DNA of 64,000 nucleotides from Brachypodium distachyon (taxonomy: Eukaryota > Streptophyta > Magnoliopsida > Poales > Poaceae). Every line of letters starts with the position of its first letter. Within the stretch, counting starts at the first letter, position 1. The translations under genes and the position numbers were made by a program. Under the pieces are notes generated by a model. That model was not told the origin of the DNA and searched no databases. It worked only from the letters and a program-made list of their open reading frames with translations. This document shows positions 47,355 through 59,343 of the stretch, one piece after another. The stretch spans positions 4,092,001-4,156,000 of the forward strand of contig NC_016133.3 in the NCBI RefSeq assembly GCF_000005505.3. Reading direction: 5' to 3'.

Positions 47355-47795
47355 TTACACGGTAGCGCTTGCGGTCTGCCTCTGCGCGTCGTCTTGGGAG
47401 CACGTCGTCACGCCGGCTGCGAGGTCGCCGCCGGTGCCGTGGACCGCGGCACGGCACGACGTCGGCGCCGGCGTGGCCAGGAACGTGGGCCGCTCGTCAC
47501 CGGCCATGATGACCGCCACGTGCTGCTGGCACTCCCCTGCCAGCCCGGGAGCCCCGCGGCCCTTTGCGGCGGCGTCGGGGCCGGCGGCCTGGTCGCCGTC
47601 CGGGCCGAGGCCGCGGGAGAACTTCCAGTGGGAGCAGGCCAGGGCGAGGAGCGAGAGCGCGACGAGGCCCAGCATCGCCGCGAGCGCGCCGAAGAGGTAC
47701 GGCACCGGCGACTGCCACGGCGAGCGCGCCGACGATGGTGCTGCGGGGCCCTGGGCCATGGGGTACTCCGCCGCTCCTGGCCTCATCGGTGGCAT
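47355..47795 (-). CDS. GLUTAMINE DUMPER (GDU) single-pass membrane protein
   Basis: Plant-specific regulator of amino-acid export; Arabidopsis GDU1 overexpression causes glutamine secretion and it binds the LOG2 ubiquitin ligase. Intronless, 146 residues. The N-terminal part precedes SPWQSPVPYLFGALAAMLGL (25-44), the start of the GDU transmembrane segment that runs to about residue 55 and ends ACSHWKFSRG. The cytosolic VIMAG motif is at 95-99 in VAVIMAGDERPTFLATP, the diagnostic second domain. The Ala/Gly-rich linker and the C-terminal tail are variable in the family. A TATAAATA box lies on the minus strand at 47879-47872, about 80 bp upstream of the ATG. The paralog number was not assigned. 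Confidence 0.94.
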   Translation of the reverse strand: MPPMRPGAAEYPMAQGPAAPSSARSPWQSPVPYLFGALAAMLGLVALSLLALACSHWKFSRGLGPDGDQAAGPDAAAKGRGAPGLAGECQQHVAVIMAGDERPTFLATPAPTSCRAAVHGTGGDLAAGVTTCSQDDAQRQTASATV

Positions 47796-47871
47796 GAGGC
47801 TCGTGTTCCAGTGATAGCAAGCGTCTCTATGTTGTCTGATGAGACAGAGTGTGTCCTTGCTCTGGTCACCC

Positions 47872-47879
47872 TATTTATA
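47872..47879 (-). promoter_or_regulatory. TATA box of the GDU gene
   Basis: TATAAATA on the minus strand, 77-84 bases upstream of the GDU start codon, a typical position for a short-leader plant gene. Confidence 0.65.
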
Positions 47880-50800
47880 CATACAGAGGCCCTTCCCAAA
47901 AAAGCGTTAACAGAACTCGGCGGCTCTATGGCACAGCGGTGTTCAAAATCGGATTAGCTCCAACCGAGCAAACCGTCCAGTACAAAATTCTGTAGTATTT
48001 TCAATCCATGACATCATGAATTTTAGGGTAAATTGAACTAAGCGTCTGCCAACCTAGTGATCATGGCTTTTCAGAAAGTTGCAGCACTGGAATGGAAATC
48101 CTTAATGTTTCTTGGGTTCCTTCTTATCCGGTTTCACCTACAAGGGCAATGCAAATGTAGCATTAATAGTTTAATCCTCGCAGAAGATTGAGCTTAATTA
48201 CAAGGTCGTAATCGCTATGCATAAATGTACAGTTATATAATCCATAAGTGGATTGAGCACTACATGGATGCTGGCCAAGTTTATGGCGACATTTGCATAT
48301 TTTCTCGCCCTCTAGTGCGAATGGCTCCATAAAGCAGCTAGATTTTACGCTCTTTTGCACATGGTGGGAAGAAATTAACTAGGAAACCCAATGTACTCCA
48401 GATATAATTGTGAAAATTTAGTTCCATGCTAGTAATCAACAGTGCTATATTGCTCCGATGAGTTTACATGGAAATTAGAACATACTGTCTCCTTTTAACA
48501 AAGGTTGGCGTATTTAGTTTCATTAAGACAAATATTTGGTACAAATATGTGTTTTTTAAGACGACAAATTTATCAATAGATCCTTCTTTAAAAGTTCTTA
48601 CTGATAATTATGTTTTCCTGTCATATGAATTGCATATTCGTAAAGTTATTATTTTATCAGAGTCTTGCCTCAACGAAACCAAATATGTCAAGCTTTCTGA
48701 AAAGAAGAGAGTATCATCTTAACAAATAAATAAATCGGAACATAAATTTCGAAATCAGCAATCATCTTGTCCATGGTTCCGTAAATGCAATGTATTGTGC
48801 TGAACTTACATTGTTTATTCAAAAAGGAAAGTCAAAAACGCCCTAGTCTCTGCATCCTCGGATGCACTGAACTTACTTTGTATTTGTTATTTAAAACAAA
48901 CTTGCCAAAAAGTTGAGGTGTTGTTAACTAAATTAAACTAAGATTCCATTAACTCTCAAGTGCATCGAAATAAGAACATTATACATACCATGCCATTAGA
49001 CAGGCAAATGAAAAATATAAAAATGGCTAAATCAAATGGGGCCACCATAATCCACTGGAACACAACCTTTCATCCTGCCTAGTTCTTTCTCATAGTTTTG
49101 TGTATAACTATGTGTGGCAGAGTACCAAATAACCTTGTAATTCAAGCACCAATAGCTCATACTGTATTAAACATAACTTGAACGCGGAAAATTCATAAAC
49201 TGTATGCACGAGGAAATTAACAATTTCTCCCTTTAGTATGCATATGTTTGAAATCTATATACACAATGAAACAACGATGCTTAGTTCACACGGGCATATA
49301 CACACATTCCATGGCAATAATTGAACACTTTCACGATATCGATCTCGACATCCGGCGAGTTTCGGTTTTGCAAGCAAAGGCTTGTAGGCAGTCGAAAGAC
49401 TCAAATTACGCAAAAGGCGTTCTTGATCGCAATTATGCTCCAAAGTCACTAAAGTCAGAATAACCTAACATCACACGTTAAGATTTATTTCATTCTTATT
49501 TCTGTGGAAAAGAATAGTGAATTTTCTCTTCTCTCCCTCAACTCAATATCTTTTTTTCAAAAAGCGACACCCTATCATGTTTTAGAGAAGGACATCAGCT
49601 ATCTTTGTTTCTTATTGTTGTTTTCAAGCTTTATGGAAGAAGAAATGTGTTTGGGGATTGTTGACAGCGACAACTTGAATCCATCAAGAAAAAAAAACTT
49701 CAGCACAAGACATGCAACGAAGGTCCTTCTCACTTTTCTCTACTTTAGGCACGCAGCGTTTGAAAGGATGCATGCAAGAATAGACCACCACACATGATTT
49801 GTAATTCAAACAAAGAAAAAACGAGCCAATCGTTCAAAAACCTAACAACTTATACGAGTCCGGCCGCAACAATTACATTCAGCATAGATCATATATCCGC
49901 ATGCATGTGAGTCCAAATTAGAGAAAATTATATTTTTCATCCCCTCATTCGTTGAAAAGGAAGCAAATGACCCCTCAACGTTTTTTCATACACTTTTCTT
50001 TACCCAACACAAATGGTCTCCCACGCATGCGAAGCTTTACTCGTGCCGATGTAACATGGTTTTGGCTCCCAAATTGCCACGTCGACTCTTGTTTTCTGGT
50101 TTTTCTTTCCTCGAAAATAAATTGACTCGGTGTGCCAAAAGGTACACTGATCCCAATCTGATAGGCTAATACGGCTATTTCGATACCAAAATCATAACAC
50201 ATCGATATTGGTATCGCTTCAAAATGGAGCGAGGAGCATTCGTGTCCAGTATCAGTAGTTGGGGTTTGAAAGTATATGAAAAAACTGAGTTACCATTTGT
50301 GTGCTTTTCTACTTTTCAACAAATTAGGTGACAGAAAATATATTTTCTCTGATAATTAATTTCACAAATTAACTACTTAACCGAGAGGATTAAATTGAGC
50401 ACGTGAATTCCACGCACAGCGGTGCATGCATGCGTGCAATCAAGCGTCGCGGCTGGCGACCATTGCAGATATGCAACTGATTTTATCGCCTTGGCTAAAA
50501 GCCACCGAGGAAAGGACATGAGCAAAGGGTGATCTTCCAACAAATAGATTTGACGGGAGTGGACTTGAATCAATCAGACTGCCTGCATGCAGGCACACTC
50601 GGATTCAGCCGCGTCCAACAAAGAAAGGTTGCAAAGGTGTGGGCAGATAGACATCCTTTGGTTCCTTTGTCCACAAAATATCATTTTCTTGTTAAAGAGA
50701 AGACGAACCACATATGTCAAAAAGGACGGCTTAATTTACACCAGTGGGGGTGAAAATAATATAATTAACAATAATACGTGCTTGGATAACTTGGTCTCAC

Positions 50801-51325
50801 TTTTCTTTTAGGGGGTGACTCACATGTGAAACTGTTGTGGAGGATACGTCTGATTACCACATTAAAACATCATTTTCTCATATCACCGTCTCTTCTCGTG
50901 TAGCAGATGGAGCTAGCAAAGGAGTTTGATTTGCTTCCTCTGTTCAATCACCATCGGAGGGTGCCTCAAAGCATCGATGATCGATCAATATATCCAACAT
51001 GGGCTTTGTCGGGTTCTTCGTTTGGCGCGACGAAGGCCCAACTGTCGTCATCGCACACTGGACATAAAATACAGAGTACCGGCCCAACCTTAATTCAAAT
51101 GTGGCCCATATGCATAAACCTCTGGAGCCCAAGAGGCCCTTTTAACCGAAGATCTGTTCGAAGACGTGTTGCTTGTACAAGGAATTAAGGACACGTCACC
51201 CGTCCACGTCGTCAGACGCGCCGCAAGACCTCGTCGGGTTCCGCTTCCCAATTCCCTTCCCCATCCCTCCGGCGTGATCTCTCCCCCTCCACCGCGGCTG
51301 CGCAGCGCAACCAGAAGAACCACCG
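47880..51325. other. AT-rich intergenic region, GDU to SEC61G
   Basis: No coding or RNA gene could be supported. Frames are short and without family features. The final 300-400 bp should hold the SEC61G promoter and leader; it includes a 23 bp near-copy of SEC61G exon 2 sequence at about 51000-51022. Confidence 0.5.
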
Positions 51326-51609
51326 ATGGACGCCGTGGACTCCGTGGTCGACCCGCTCCGGGATTTCACCAAGGACAGCGTGCGCCTCGTCAAGCGCTGC
51401 CACAAGCCCGACCGCAAGGGTACGACCAGGACACCGGCGGCGATCCCCCACGGCTCATCGATATACAGATCTGACACCGTAATTTTGTTGCAGAGTTCAC
51501 CAAGGTGGCGGTGCGGACGGCGACAGGGTTCGTCGCCATGGGCTTCGTCGGGTTCTTCGTCAAGCTCATCTTCATTCCCATCAACAACATCATCGTCGGG
51601 TCCGGCTGA
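51326..51609 (+). CDS. SEC61G: SEC61 translocon gamma subunit
   Basis: Small tail-anchored subunit of the ER protein-conducting channel (SecE homolog). Exon 1 is 51326-51419 and exon 2 is 51494-51609; 69 residues, the normal family length. The amphipathic N-terminus ([20 protein letters not shown]) and [20 protein letters not shown] are almost invariant among plants; the single membrane helix spans roughly 43-63 ([20 protein letters not shown]). A third, non-coding exon is likely: a donor at 51618 (GTAG|GTATGT), nine bases after the stop codon, pairs with TTTCCACAG ending at 52937. Because that junction lies under 50 bases from the stop, it should not trigger nonsense-mediated decay. Confidence 0.95.
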
Positions 51610-51617
51610 TTCCGTAG

Positions 51618-52937
51618 GTATGTGCCCGCGCCCGCTTGTCTGTATATGTGTGCTCCTGTGGATGTGATGCCCACAATTCGCCGTCGTCGACCCGTAGGGC
51701 AGAGTGGATCCGAGAGATCGAAGGGTTTAGTTAGAATAACTGATCTCAATTAGGTTTTTTCTGATCATATCTATTTGGTAATTGGTAGTGTGTGATTGAT
51801 AGTTGACACAGTACTGGTACTTTATTTGCATAGGACTAGTCATTGCGAGATGACACTCGCCGAATTGATTCAAGCACTCTTCCGTTTGATTTTTCATTGG
51901 GTGTACTAATAGCTTGGGTTGGACTTTGGAGGCCTGCTTTGACCATGTTAATCATTGAAGCCTATAGTAGAGTTTTCATCTGAAATTTAATGGGTGCTAT
52001 ATGCATCAGCTCCTTTTGTGGTCCATACGCCATCTCAACAGCCAGTGCCAGATTGCCAGTTATATTAATTCTGTTTAACTTCTCGAACTGCACTGAGGTA
52101 TATACACATTCCCAAGCGGTTATCCACTAAGAGGTGGTTAGATCTGCTTTAGTGGCCTCTTTATGCTATTTTAGGAATCTGGGTTATGTTTTATCCATTG
52201 GCCTGTTCTGCGCTGCATAACATTTCCAGGCAGGCAGCATCATGATGTTAAGATATAGGAAATGTTTTTGTTTAGACAGCCTGTAAATTATTTCCATGCA
52301 ACTTGTAGGAAATAGAATTCTAAACCTTGAATCCTGGACTAGAATGAACCATCACCCAAACTGGTCTGTTTAACAAGCCCAATTATTTTCATGATACAAG
52401 CTGCAAGAGGGACAAATAACCCAGTTAGACCCTTTGATGTAACATTAACGTGGCTGCTTATGGAATACGTCTCCTTAATTTATTACTCCCTCCGATCCAT
52501 ATTAATTGTCTCAAATTTGTCCAAATATGGATCTATCTATGCCTAAAAGGTGTCTAGATACATGTAATATTTCGACAATTAATATGGATCGGAGTACAAG
52601 AAATGGAATAACTATTGTCCTGTCACTCTGTCAGAGGGTACTAATTTATTACAAGGTTGATCATATCTCATAGATTATGTATCTGATCATTTGATGTGGT
52701 GTTTGTTTAGGGACGTGTGCAATTCACATCCAGATACAGTATTGCTTAATGTAATGATGATCCATGTCCATGTAATCATAATCTCAGCATCACTGTTGCA
52801 TCATAAATGTTACTACCTCCTTATATACTATGTGCCTGTCACCAGGACAGGACTAACCTCAAACCTGCTGGCTCATGTTTTCTGGTGCTCCTGATGATGG
52901 TTCTAACTTCCAAGACGTATTGTTGCCCTTTCCACAG
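51618..52937 (+). other. probable 3'-UTR intron of SEC61G
   Basis: A 1.32 kb stretch bounded by a consensus plant donor immediately after the coding region and a pyrimidine-rich CAG acceptor. A MITE at 52484-52596 lies inside it. The downstream exon would start GTGATGGGCCACAG and run to an undetermined poly(A) site, perhaps near 53.1-53.2 kb. Confidence 0.55.
52484..52596. repeat. Stowaway-like MITE in the SEC61G 3'-UTR intron
   Basis: TACTCCCTCCGATCCATATT faces AATTAATATGGATCGGAGTA; the core carries the shared TGTCTAGATACATGTAATAT motif. The right terminus is slightly shortened (lacks GGG). Confidence 0.8.
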
Positions 52938-53199
52938 GTGATGGGCCACAGAGCAAAGAGGATGGAGTCAATTCGTGGAGGCGGTGCCAGTTTTCTTGTC
53001 TTGATACCGTAAAGCTAAAGCAATTCCTTTAGGACTTCATATTCGAGGACAGTTTTGTTGCATCTTCATTTCAAACAGTTGTATTGGTGTATCTGGAGCA
53101 GTTGGTGCCTGATATTGGCTAGACCGAAATGAAGTAGCGAGGTACAAGAATGAAAACCGTATCTTGCCCGGTGCATCAAAGCACATAAACCTCACATGA

Positions 53200-53594
53200 T
53201 GAGTTGGCACTACTGGCTTGGATACCGTGAGAACTTCATGTCAATGCAGACTAACCCAGTTAAATCAGCAGCACAAATCTATTTAATAACTATAGGGATG
53301 GCACAGGAAAATGCTCAACCTAAGAATTTAAAAATATAGGGTACTGTATTGCCTTGAAGCATACAAACTCTGACGGAAATACAACATGTGAGTTAAAAGT
53401 TAAGGCTTAGTACAAGTCACCAATGTTGTATGATATGTCTACCACTAATCCATAGAATTATAAATCTAGTTAAAAATCAACGACCAGACAGTCATCATCA
53501 TCACACTTGAAACTCCAAATCCGCTAGTCAAGAGTTACATGACAGCACGTCGAACGACTCAACTGAGCAAAGATGAGAGGCAGCAGGCACGGAG
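53200..53594. other. spacer between SEC61G and VID27-like 3' ends
   Basis: AT-rich convergent spacer. It should contain the 3' UTR of the VID27-like gene on the minus strand. No other feature was seen. Confidence 0.45.
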
Positions 53595-56372
53595 CTAGTG
53601 CCTGCTTGATATGCTGAAGGAGGTGACCTTCATGGGCGTGGCGACAACCAGCGGCGCCTCCGGGGAGTCACTCACGGCGTACTTCTCGTGCATGAAGCGG
53701 CTGGCGACGATGGACTCGTCCTTGGGGATCACCTTATAGCAGTAGCAGCTCTTGAGCCCCTCCTGGTGCTGGTAGCACTCGTGGTGGCTGTTCTTCACCT
53801 GAAGGAAGTTCCAGACCACGCTGTATTTCCCAACGGTTGTGACCAGGTGTCTTTCTTGCTTCCCATTCTCCGTAACCTGCGTGATAACCAGATGCTGAGC
53901 GCTATACAGATGATACAGATGCAACAGATGTAACAATGATCTATTTATCAACTCAATGTAACAAGTCCACTGAAGACTGGTACTCCAAAGCAGGGTATTC
54001 TGATGCAGTAGATGTTACAGTGATATATCAACAAATGTAACCAAGTTCACTCAAGACCAAAAGCAGCTCAAAAAAGGCACCATGAAACTACAGCTGGTTA
54101 TGCAGCAAAACATGACATCTGAACAATAAATAAACCGCAAATATGTTACAACATGTGTTTATCAAAATTCTGAAACCTAGACAGTCAGTAGTTATTAGTT
54201 AAAATAGCTCCAAAAGATTAGATGATAAAGTAAAGGTGCAATGGCATTTGCACTTTTGCAGAAGCTACACTATTCTGCCAGGCATGCAATCTAGGTTTAA
54301 CCGCGCTGACAAATTTCCATTTTCTAGAATAAGACAAACCAGCATGCTGGTCCTTAACCATATGCTAGTGTCAAAAATGGAGGTGTGGTACGGCTCAAGA
54401 GAAAGGTAGCATGTGCCATCTCTTGCTATGTAACTCCAAGACACTGATCAGTACTATTTCATAGACAATAAGTATAAATGACATCAAGTAAATGAGCCAA
54501 AACCACAAGCCAAACCTAGCGCCATATGCAGCTTAAAAACCTCTACACTGTCAATATGCCAAGATGGTTACCAAATATGTACATAACCAGATATCAGTTC
54601 ACTTCATGTCATTAGTAGAAACTAACATTCATAATAACTCTTGACATAGTACAACAGTAAGTAAATTTGAACAGGGATTTGCAATAGGAGAAGTGGTGAG
54701 ATATACTCACCCATGAAAACCTGCCCTCACGGAATTTGTTGTTGTTCCCAGCAAGATGAGCATCTAAGGGGTTCAGCTTGAGCAATCTTGGGGCAGCAAT
54801 CCTGTTCCCCATCCTTCCACCAAATCCAGTCTTCTCCTTCCCATCCTTGTCGATGAAAATTGTGCAAATAAGAATAAGGTATGTATCAGTTGTCCCCAGT
54901 ATCCACTTCCCATCGTAAGTCACATCCACATGAGTAATTGGTGACCCGAGCCCTGGGAAGGCTGTCTTCGCCATCCTCATAGAACTCTTTGAGTACAAAC
55001 GGATTTTCCCATCCAATGAGCCAACTACAATTGACCCATCACCAGTTGATGCAAAGCACTGGAAGTTTGTACCCCTGGAGAACTGATGCCCCTGGGTCCA
55101 TTGCAATACAGGGGACTCCATTGAACTTCCCAAGGTCTGCACAATTCCATGACGGTCCCTCATATCCCACCGACACAATCGGTTGTCATCTAATCCCAAA
55201 AAGGTGGACTCCGATGGGTCCATCTGAGCACCCTTGCTATCATTCGTGATATCCCTCATGTTAATTTCTGTTCCATCCTTCCCAAACTTCCATTGGGAGA
55301 CCACCTTCCCTGTCTCAATGTCAAGTTGATGCACTCCCTTAGCATGTGGCTTCCCATCAGTTGCTGGGCTCATCAAGAGCATGTTTGTCTCAGCCCGCAT
55401 CAGAAGAGCTTTCTTTGGCGTGGTAAAGTTTGTGCCCCCTCCAGATATCTTCACGCCGATACCCTTGCCATGTATCCCATGCTCAAAATTCTTCACCACC
55501 TGAATGCCTGAATCACCAACAAGGAAGCTGTTATCCAGTGCACCTAGCGCAAGGCTCTGAATGCCACCACCACCCTCCTCCACAGGCTCTTCAAATTCCC
55601 TGAAATCCTCCATCAGAGGCCTCATCATCGGGCTCCGTGACGGCATCGGGCTGCCCTTGGGGCCTGGCGAGAACGCATCAGTCGCGTCCTCCCATATGGA
55701 CTCATCCCCGCACTCCGGGCGCACCCACGCAGCAAAATCCTTGCCGAATACCTTGGCACGGCCCTCCTCCGTGGCAGCGACGCCATAGCTGTTCTCAAAG
55801 AGACAGCTCTGATATTTGGCGTTGAAATCGCCGTAGCCATCAGCGTGCAGGAACTTGAGCGCCCAGACACCGTCTGCGACGAAGTCTACGCGTCGCTGCG
55901 CGGGGAACGTCTTGAGCTGCAGCTCGGGCCCGACCCTGGCCCGTATCTTGGAACCCACGACGAGGCACCACGGCCCGGTGGGCTCGTCGTCGTCGTCGGG
56001 GTCGGAGGAGTCGCCGGAGCGGACGAAAGACGCGGCGGCCAGGCGGTCGGAGGTTATCCAGCGAGCGGAGGGGGTGGAACCGCCGATGTGGAGGTACAGC
56101 TTGACCGCATTGAGGGCGGCGGCGTTGGCGCTGGGGTTGGGGTTGGGGCTAGGGTTCGGGGAGATGGGCTCGGAGTACTTGAGGTGGAGGTTGCGGAGGT
56201 GGTTGTCGATGGCGTCGATGGAGGCGGGTGTCGCCGCCGCTCTGGCCGCTTTGGGGGCGGAGGCGGGGGGCGGGGTGGAGAAGTCGGAGGAGGCGTCGGA
56301 GGCGCGGGAGGCGGAATCGTCGTCGTCGGAGTCGGAGAAGTCGAGGTCCTCCCGGCTGTGCGAACCCCCCAT
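53595..56372 (-). CDS. VID27-like (CYPRO4-type) WD-repeat protein
   Basis: Conserved eukaryotic protein related to yeast VID27 (named from vacuolar import and degradation of fructose bisphosphatase); the plant role is poorly defined. Exon 1 is 56372-54711 and exon 2 is 53876-53595, joined in phase 0 after REGRFSW; 647 residues. The N-terminus MGGSHSRED has a candidate myristoylation glycine, then an acidic Ser-Asp tract ([13 protein letters not shown]) and Pro-rich disorder to about residue 85. A VID27 N-terminal domain follows (KLYLHIGG through [10 protein letters not shown]). The C-terminal VID27/WD-like propeller carries [59 protein letters not shown] and [20 protein letters not shown]. 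The tail ends FSISSRH. The single 834 bp intron near the end and the sequence are typical of plant members. Confidence 0.94.
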
Positions 56373-57359
56373 GGCGGCGGCTGCGGCAGTTAGGGTTTCG
56401 GCGAGAATGGAAGGGGAGTGTGGGAATTTGAAATTTGGGAGAGGAGCGGAGGGGAGCGTGGGCGTCGAGGGGAGAGATCTGGGAGAAGACGAGTTCTTTT
56501 AACCTCCTTTTAAAGGAGCCGTTTTTTCTAATAGACGTTGGGGGAGAAATGTGAAGGAGATCAAACGGCACGCCCGGATTCAAACTTGCCTTTCTTTTCT
56601 TTTCTTTTTCAAAGGATCCGTTTTTCAAATTAGTCCGATCCAAGCGGGTAGTAAGAATTTTTCACAGCGCATAATCAGAAAATTGACATCAGCTGTCCAC
56701 AAGAGATGTCAGAAAGAGGTAAAAAAAAATGGAATATGGGTCGTACACTGTGAACAAAGAGAGTCCATGGAGGCACTAGAACCCTCCTGCCCTAAGGCAA
56801 AAAATAAAGATCATGGTCGCAAAGGGAGCACCTATTGGGATTAGGAAGCTCCTGGCATTCGCCATGATCCATTATCCACATCAGTCCTTCTCAACAAGCC
56901 ACGCAAAACACAAGCGGTTCATCGGTTTGGTGTCATAGAACGCCCTGGGTTGCATTTTAGAAAGAAACAAGAAGATCTTGGGTCGTTCCGAGATAAGTAT
57001 GGTAAGTACTATTGTACCAACCTAAACAAACTTTTTTGACTCATTGCTTGGCTTATAATAACATGACCATCCTTAAAATAAAATCATCACCAACCAAAGA
57101 TGCTATTTTTACTTTTTGGTTGATTGAATCAAGATAAGTGGAGGTACCTGAGTAAATATGGCAAAATCGTCCGCTGCAAATTCGTGGTTTCATAGTCCTC
57201 CATTTGTATCACTTTTAATCAAAGATGTAACTGTGATTTCAGATGAATAAAGAGGCTTTACGATGTAAAAAAAAGATAACACAAAGAAGATAAAGAAGTA
57301 AGCCTTATCAGTGACAAGACACGTGATTTCAGATGAATAAAGAGGCTTTACTCACTATT
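56373..57359. other. VID27-like promoter and intergenic sequence
   Basis: The first 150 bases are the leader of the minus-strand gene. The rest has no supported gene. Within it, GATTTCAGATGAATAAAGAG recurs at about 57237 and 57324, a short direct repeat 87 bp apart. Confidence 0.45.
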
Positions 57360-58874
57360 TACGGTAGAGTTCATCATAAAATTAAATCTGATAAATTGTG
57401 ATTAACTCAACACGTACAGAGTAATCTAAAAAATCTGTTCAGAAATATAACTCCCGCTGTGGATAGAACATACAGGGTAGAAACACAGATGATGCTCAGT
57501 TTTATCGCATGCATGGTTCCATATTGAACAATATGCAGAAATGAGTGTAAATGATGTCAAGTTTCAAGTTCCTGTTAGATGCCTTTAGACAAAAGACATT
57601 CAATTTATTGGTCCTAAAAACCAAAGGAGTTGGAATCTATAAAGACTGGCAAAGATGGTCACCACAAGTTCTTCTCTATTGAATATTCAGAAATAACCTA
57701 CTCCCTCCTACCCATATTACTTGTCTCAAAATTGCCCAAATATGGATGTATTCTATGTTTAAAAAACGTCTAGACACATGTAATATTTCGACAAATAATT
57801 CCGGCCGAAGGGAGTACATCAATTTGAAGATATGAGGAGAGCTTTCAATGCATGAAGACATGACTTCCTCATGTGATCAAGGAAGGGCCAAAAATATGAT
57901 TCTGTTACCTAGAAAAGCTATCCACGCATAAGCTACATCGCACACCACATTATCCCCATAAGCAAAATCCAACACAAAACAGGTATCACTTCAGCACCTA
58001 GAACTAAAAGGATAAGAACAACAAGACAACTAGGGCCTGTAACAAACTGCTTGGATCAAGCATGCTGTTCAGGTATGGAGTTAGGAAGATATTACTAGGA
58101 TAATAAAAAAGAAGGTAAAGAGAATGGATTTGGACATTTGGTAATCAATGATGTTGACATCAACAGAGCAAAACTGAAAAGACATGATATTGCCTCAGAG
58201 TGACAGTGACGTAAATCGAACTTATTGATAAGGCTTAGACAATTAATTAATTCATCCCGAGTTGAACCAAATTAACAGATAAGATGACTTGCATGCTAGC
58301 TACGGTAGAGTTCATCATAAAATTAATCTGATAAATGCTGTTAGCTCATTGGGAAAAGAACACATAAGGTATCACGAGAAACAAAAATAATGCCCAGCTT
58401 CAAGTTCCCCATAGCTGGTTCCATATAGCAAGATGCATAAATGAGTGCAAATGATGTCAAGTTTAAGGTTCCTGACAGCTCTCTTCAAACAAAAGAACAT
58501 TCAATTCATTGGTCCTAAAAATCAAGGCAGTTGGAATCTATAGGCCCACAAAGGTTGTTATGAACTTATGAAAAGTTCCTTCTCCATTGAGAATTCAGGA
58601 ATAACCCATATCATGTTCAAGACAAGAGGAGAGCTTTCAACGTCAAGAAGTGAGTTTGCTCCTCATGTCATTATGGAAGGGCCCAAACATATCCCTAGAA
58701 AATATATCCAATCTGATCAGGGCCCAAACATATGCCACACTGTCCCCATAACCGGATCCACCACAAAGCAGGTACCAATTTAGCACCTGGAACTAAAAGG
58801 ATAAGAACAGAGCAATTTGGGCTTGCAACAAATTGTTTGGATAGCATACTCCTCAGGTTTCTACTTAGGCAGAT
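57360..58874. repeat. tandem-like direct duplication of an intergenic block
   Basis: Unit 1 (about 57360-58090) and unit 2 (about 58301-58874) share, in order, ACGGTAGAGTTCATCATAAA, CAAATGATGTCAAGTTT, ACATTCAATTTATTGGTCCT (or ACATTCAATTCATTGGTCCT), GTTGGAATCTATA, GAGGAGAGCTTTCAA and GAACTAAAAGGATAAGAACA. Identity looks around 75-85 percent by eye. Unit 1 contains a MITE (57699-57816) that unit 2 lacks. A 210 bp spacer separates the units. No coding function was recognised. Confidence 0.75.
57699..57816. repeat. Stowaway-like MITE inside duplicated block
   Basis: TACTCCCTCCTACCCATATT to ATTCCGGCCGAAGGGAGTA with TA ends; the core shares ACATGTAATATTTCGACAA with the elements at 28258 and 52484. 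The second unit of the duplication shows the uninterrupted site (AATAACCCATATCATG). Confidence 0.85.
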
Positions 58875-59343
58875 ACTTCACTAGCTGATTCATCTAGAGT
58901 TCCTGGCATCACTGTACTATAATTGTAGCACGAGACCTTCACATCGAATGTAAGCAAGCTAATACTTGCGATTTGTTAGCATATGAGCATTGGTGTGAGT
59001 ATTCATTAAACAAACTCCCCATATTTCTGCAAACGAATGCTCATATGCATTACAATTCACAAGTGGCAACACAAGAAACATGCATCAACTCCACAATACT
59101 AGAAAAAAAAGTTGACATTCTCAAACGAGAAACTTTTATGCATCTTCTCTCTGCTCCTCGCTTTACAACAGCAGAAAGATCCACACAAAGCCTACAGCTA
59201 CCACTACACAGCAAGACGGGGAAGGCATTTTGTCGAACAGCTGATGGGAACCAAACCTTACAGAGCCCTTGCAGGCGCAGAGCCACGCCGGTATGCGTCC
59301 CCAAGGCAGCGTCTTGATGCTGCCTCATGCCGAGAATCCACGA
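58875..59343. other. spacer and 3' UTR of the RING-H2 gene
   Basis: AT-rich sequence on the left; the right part is the likely 3' UTR of the minus-strand RING-H2 gene. No other feature was recognised. Confidence 0.45.

Noticed and set aside
55845..56502. Plus-strand 182- and 215-residue frames opposite the VID27-like exon 1
   Set aside because: Gly/Val- and Ser/Ala-rich antisense shadows; the minus strand carries the conserved 647-residue protein.
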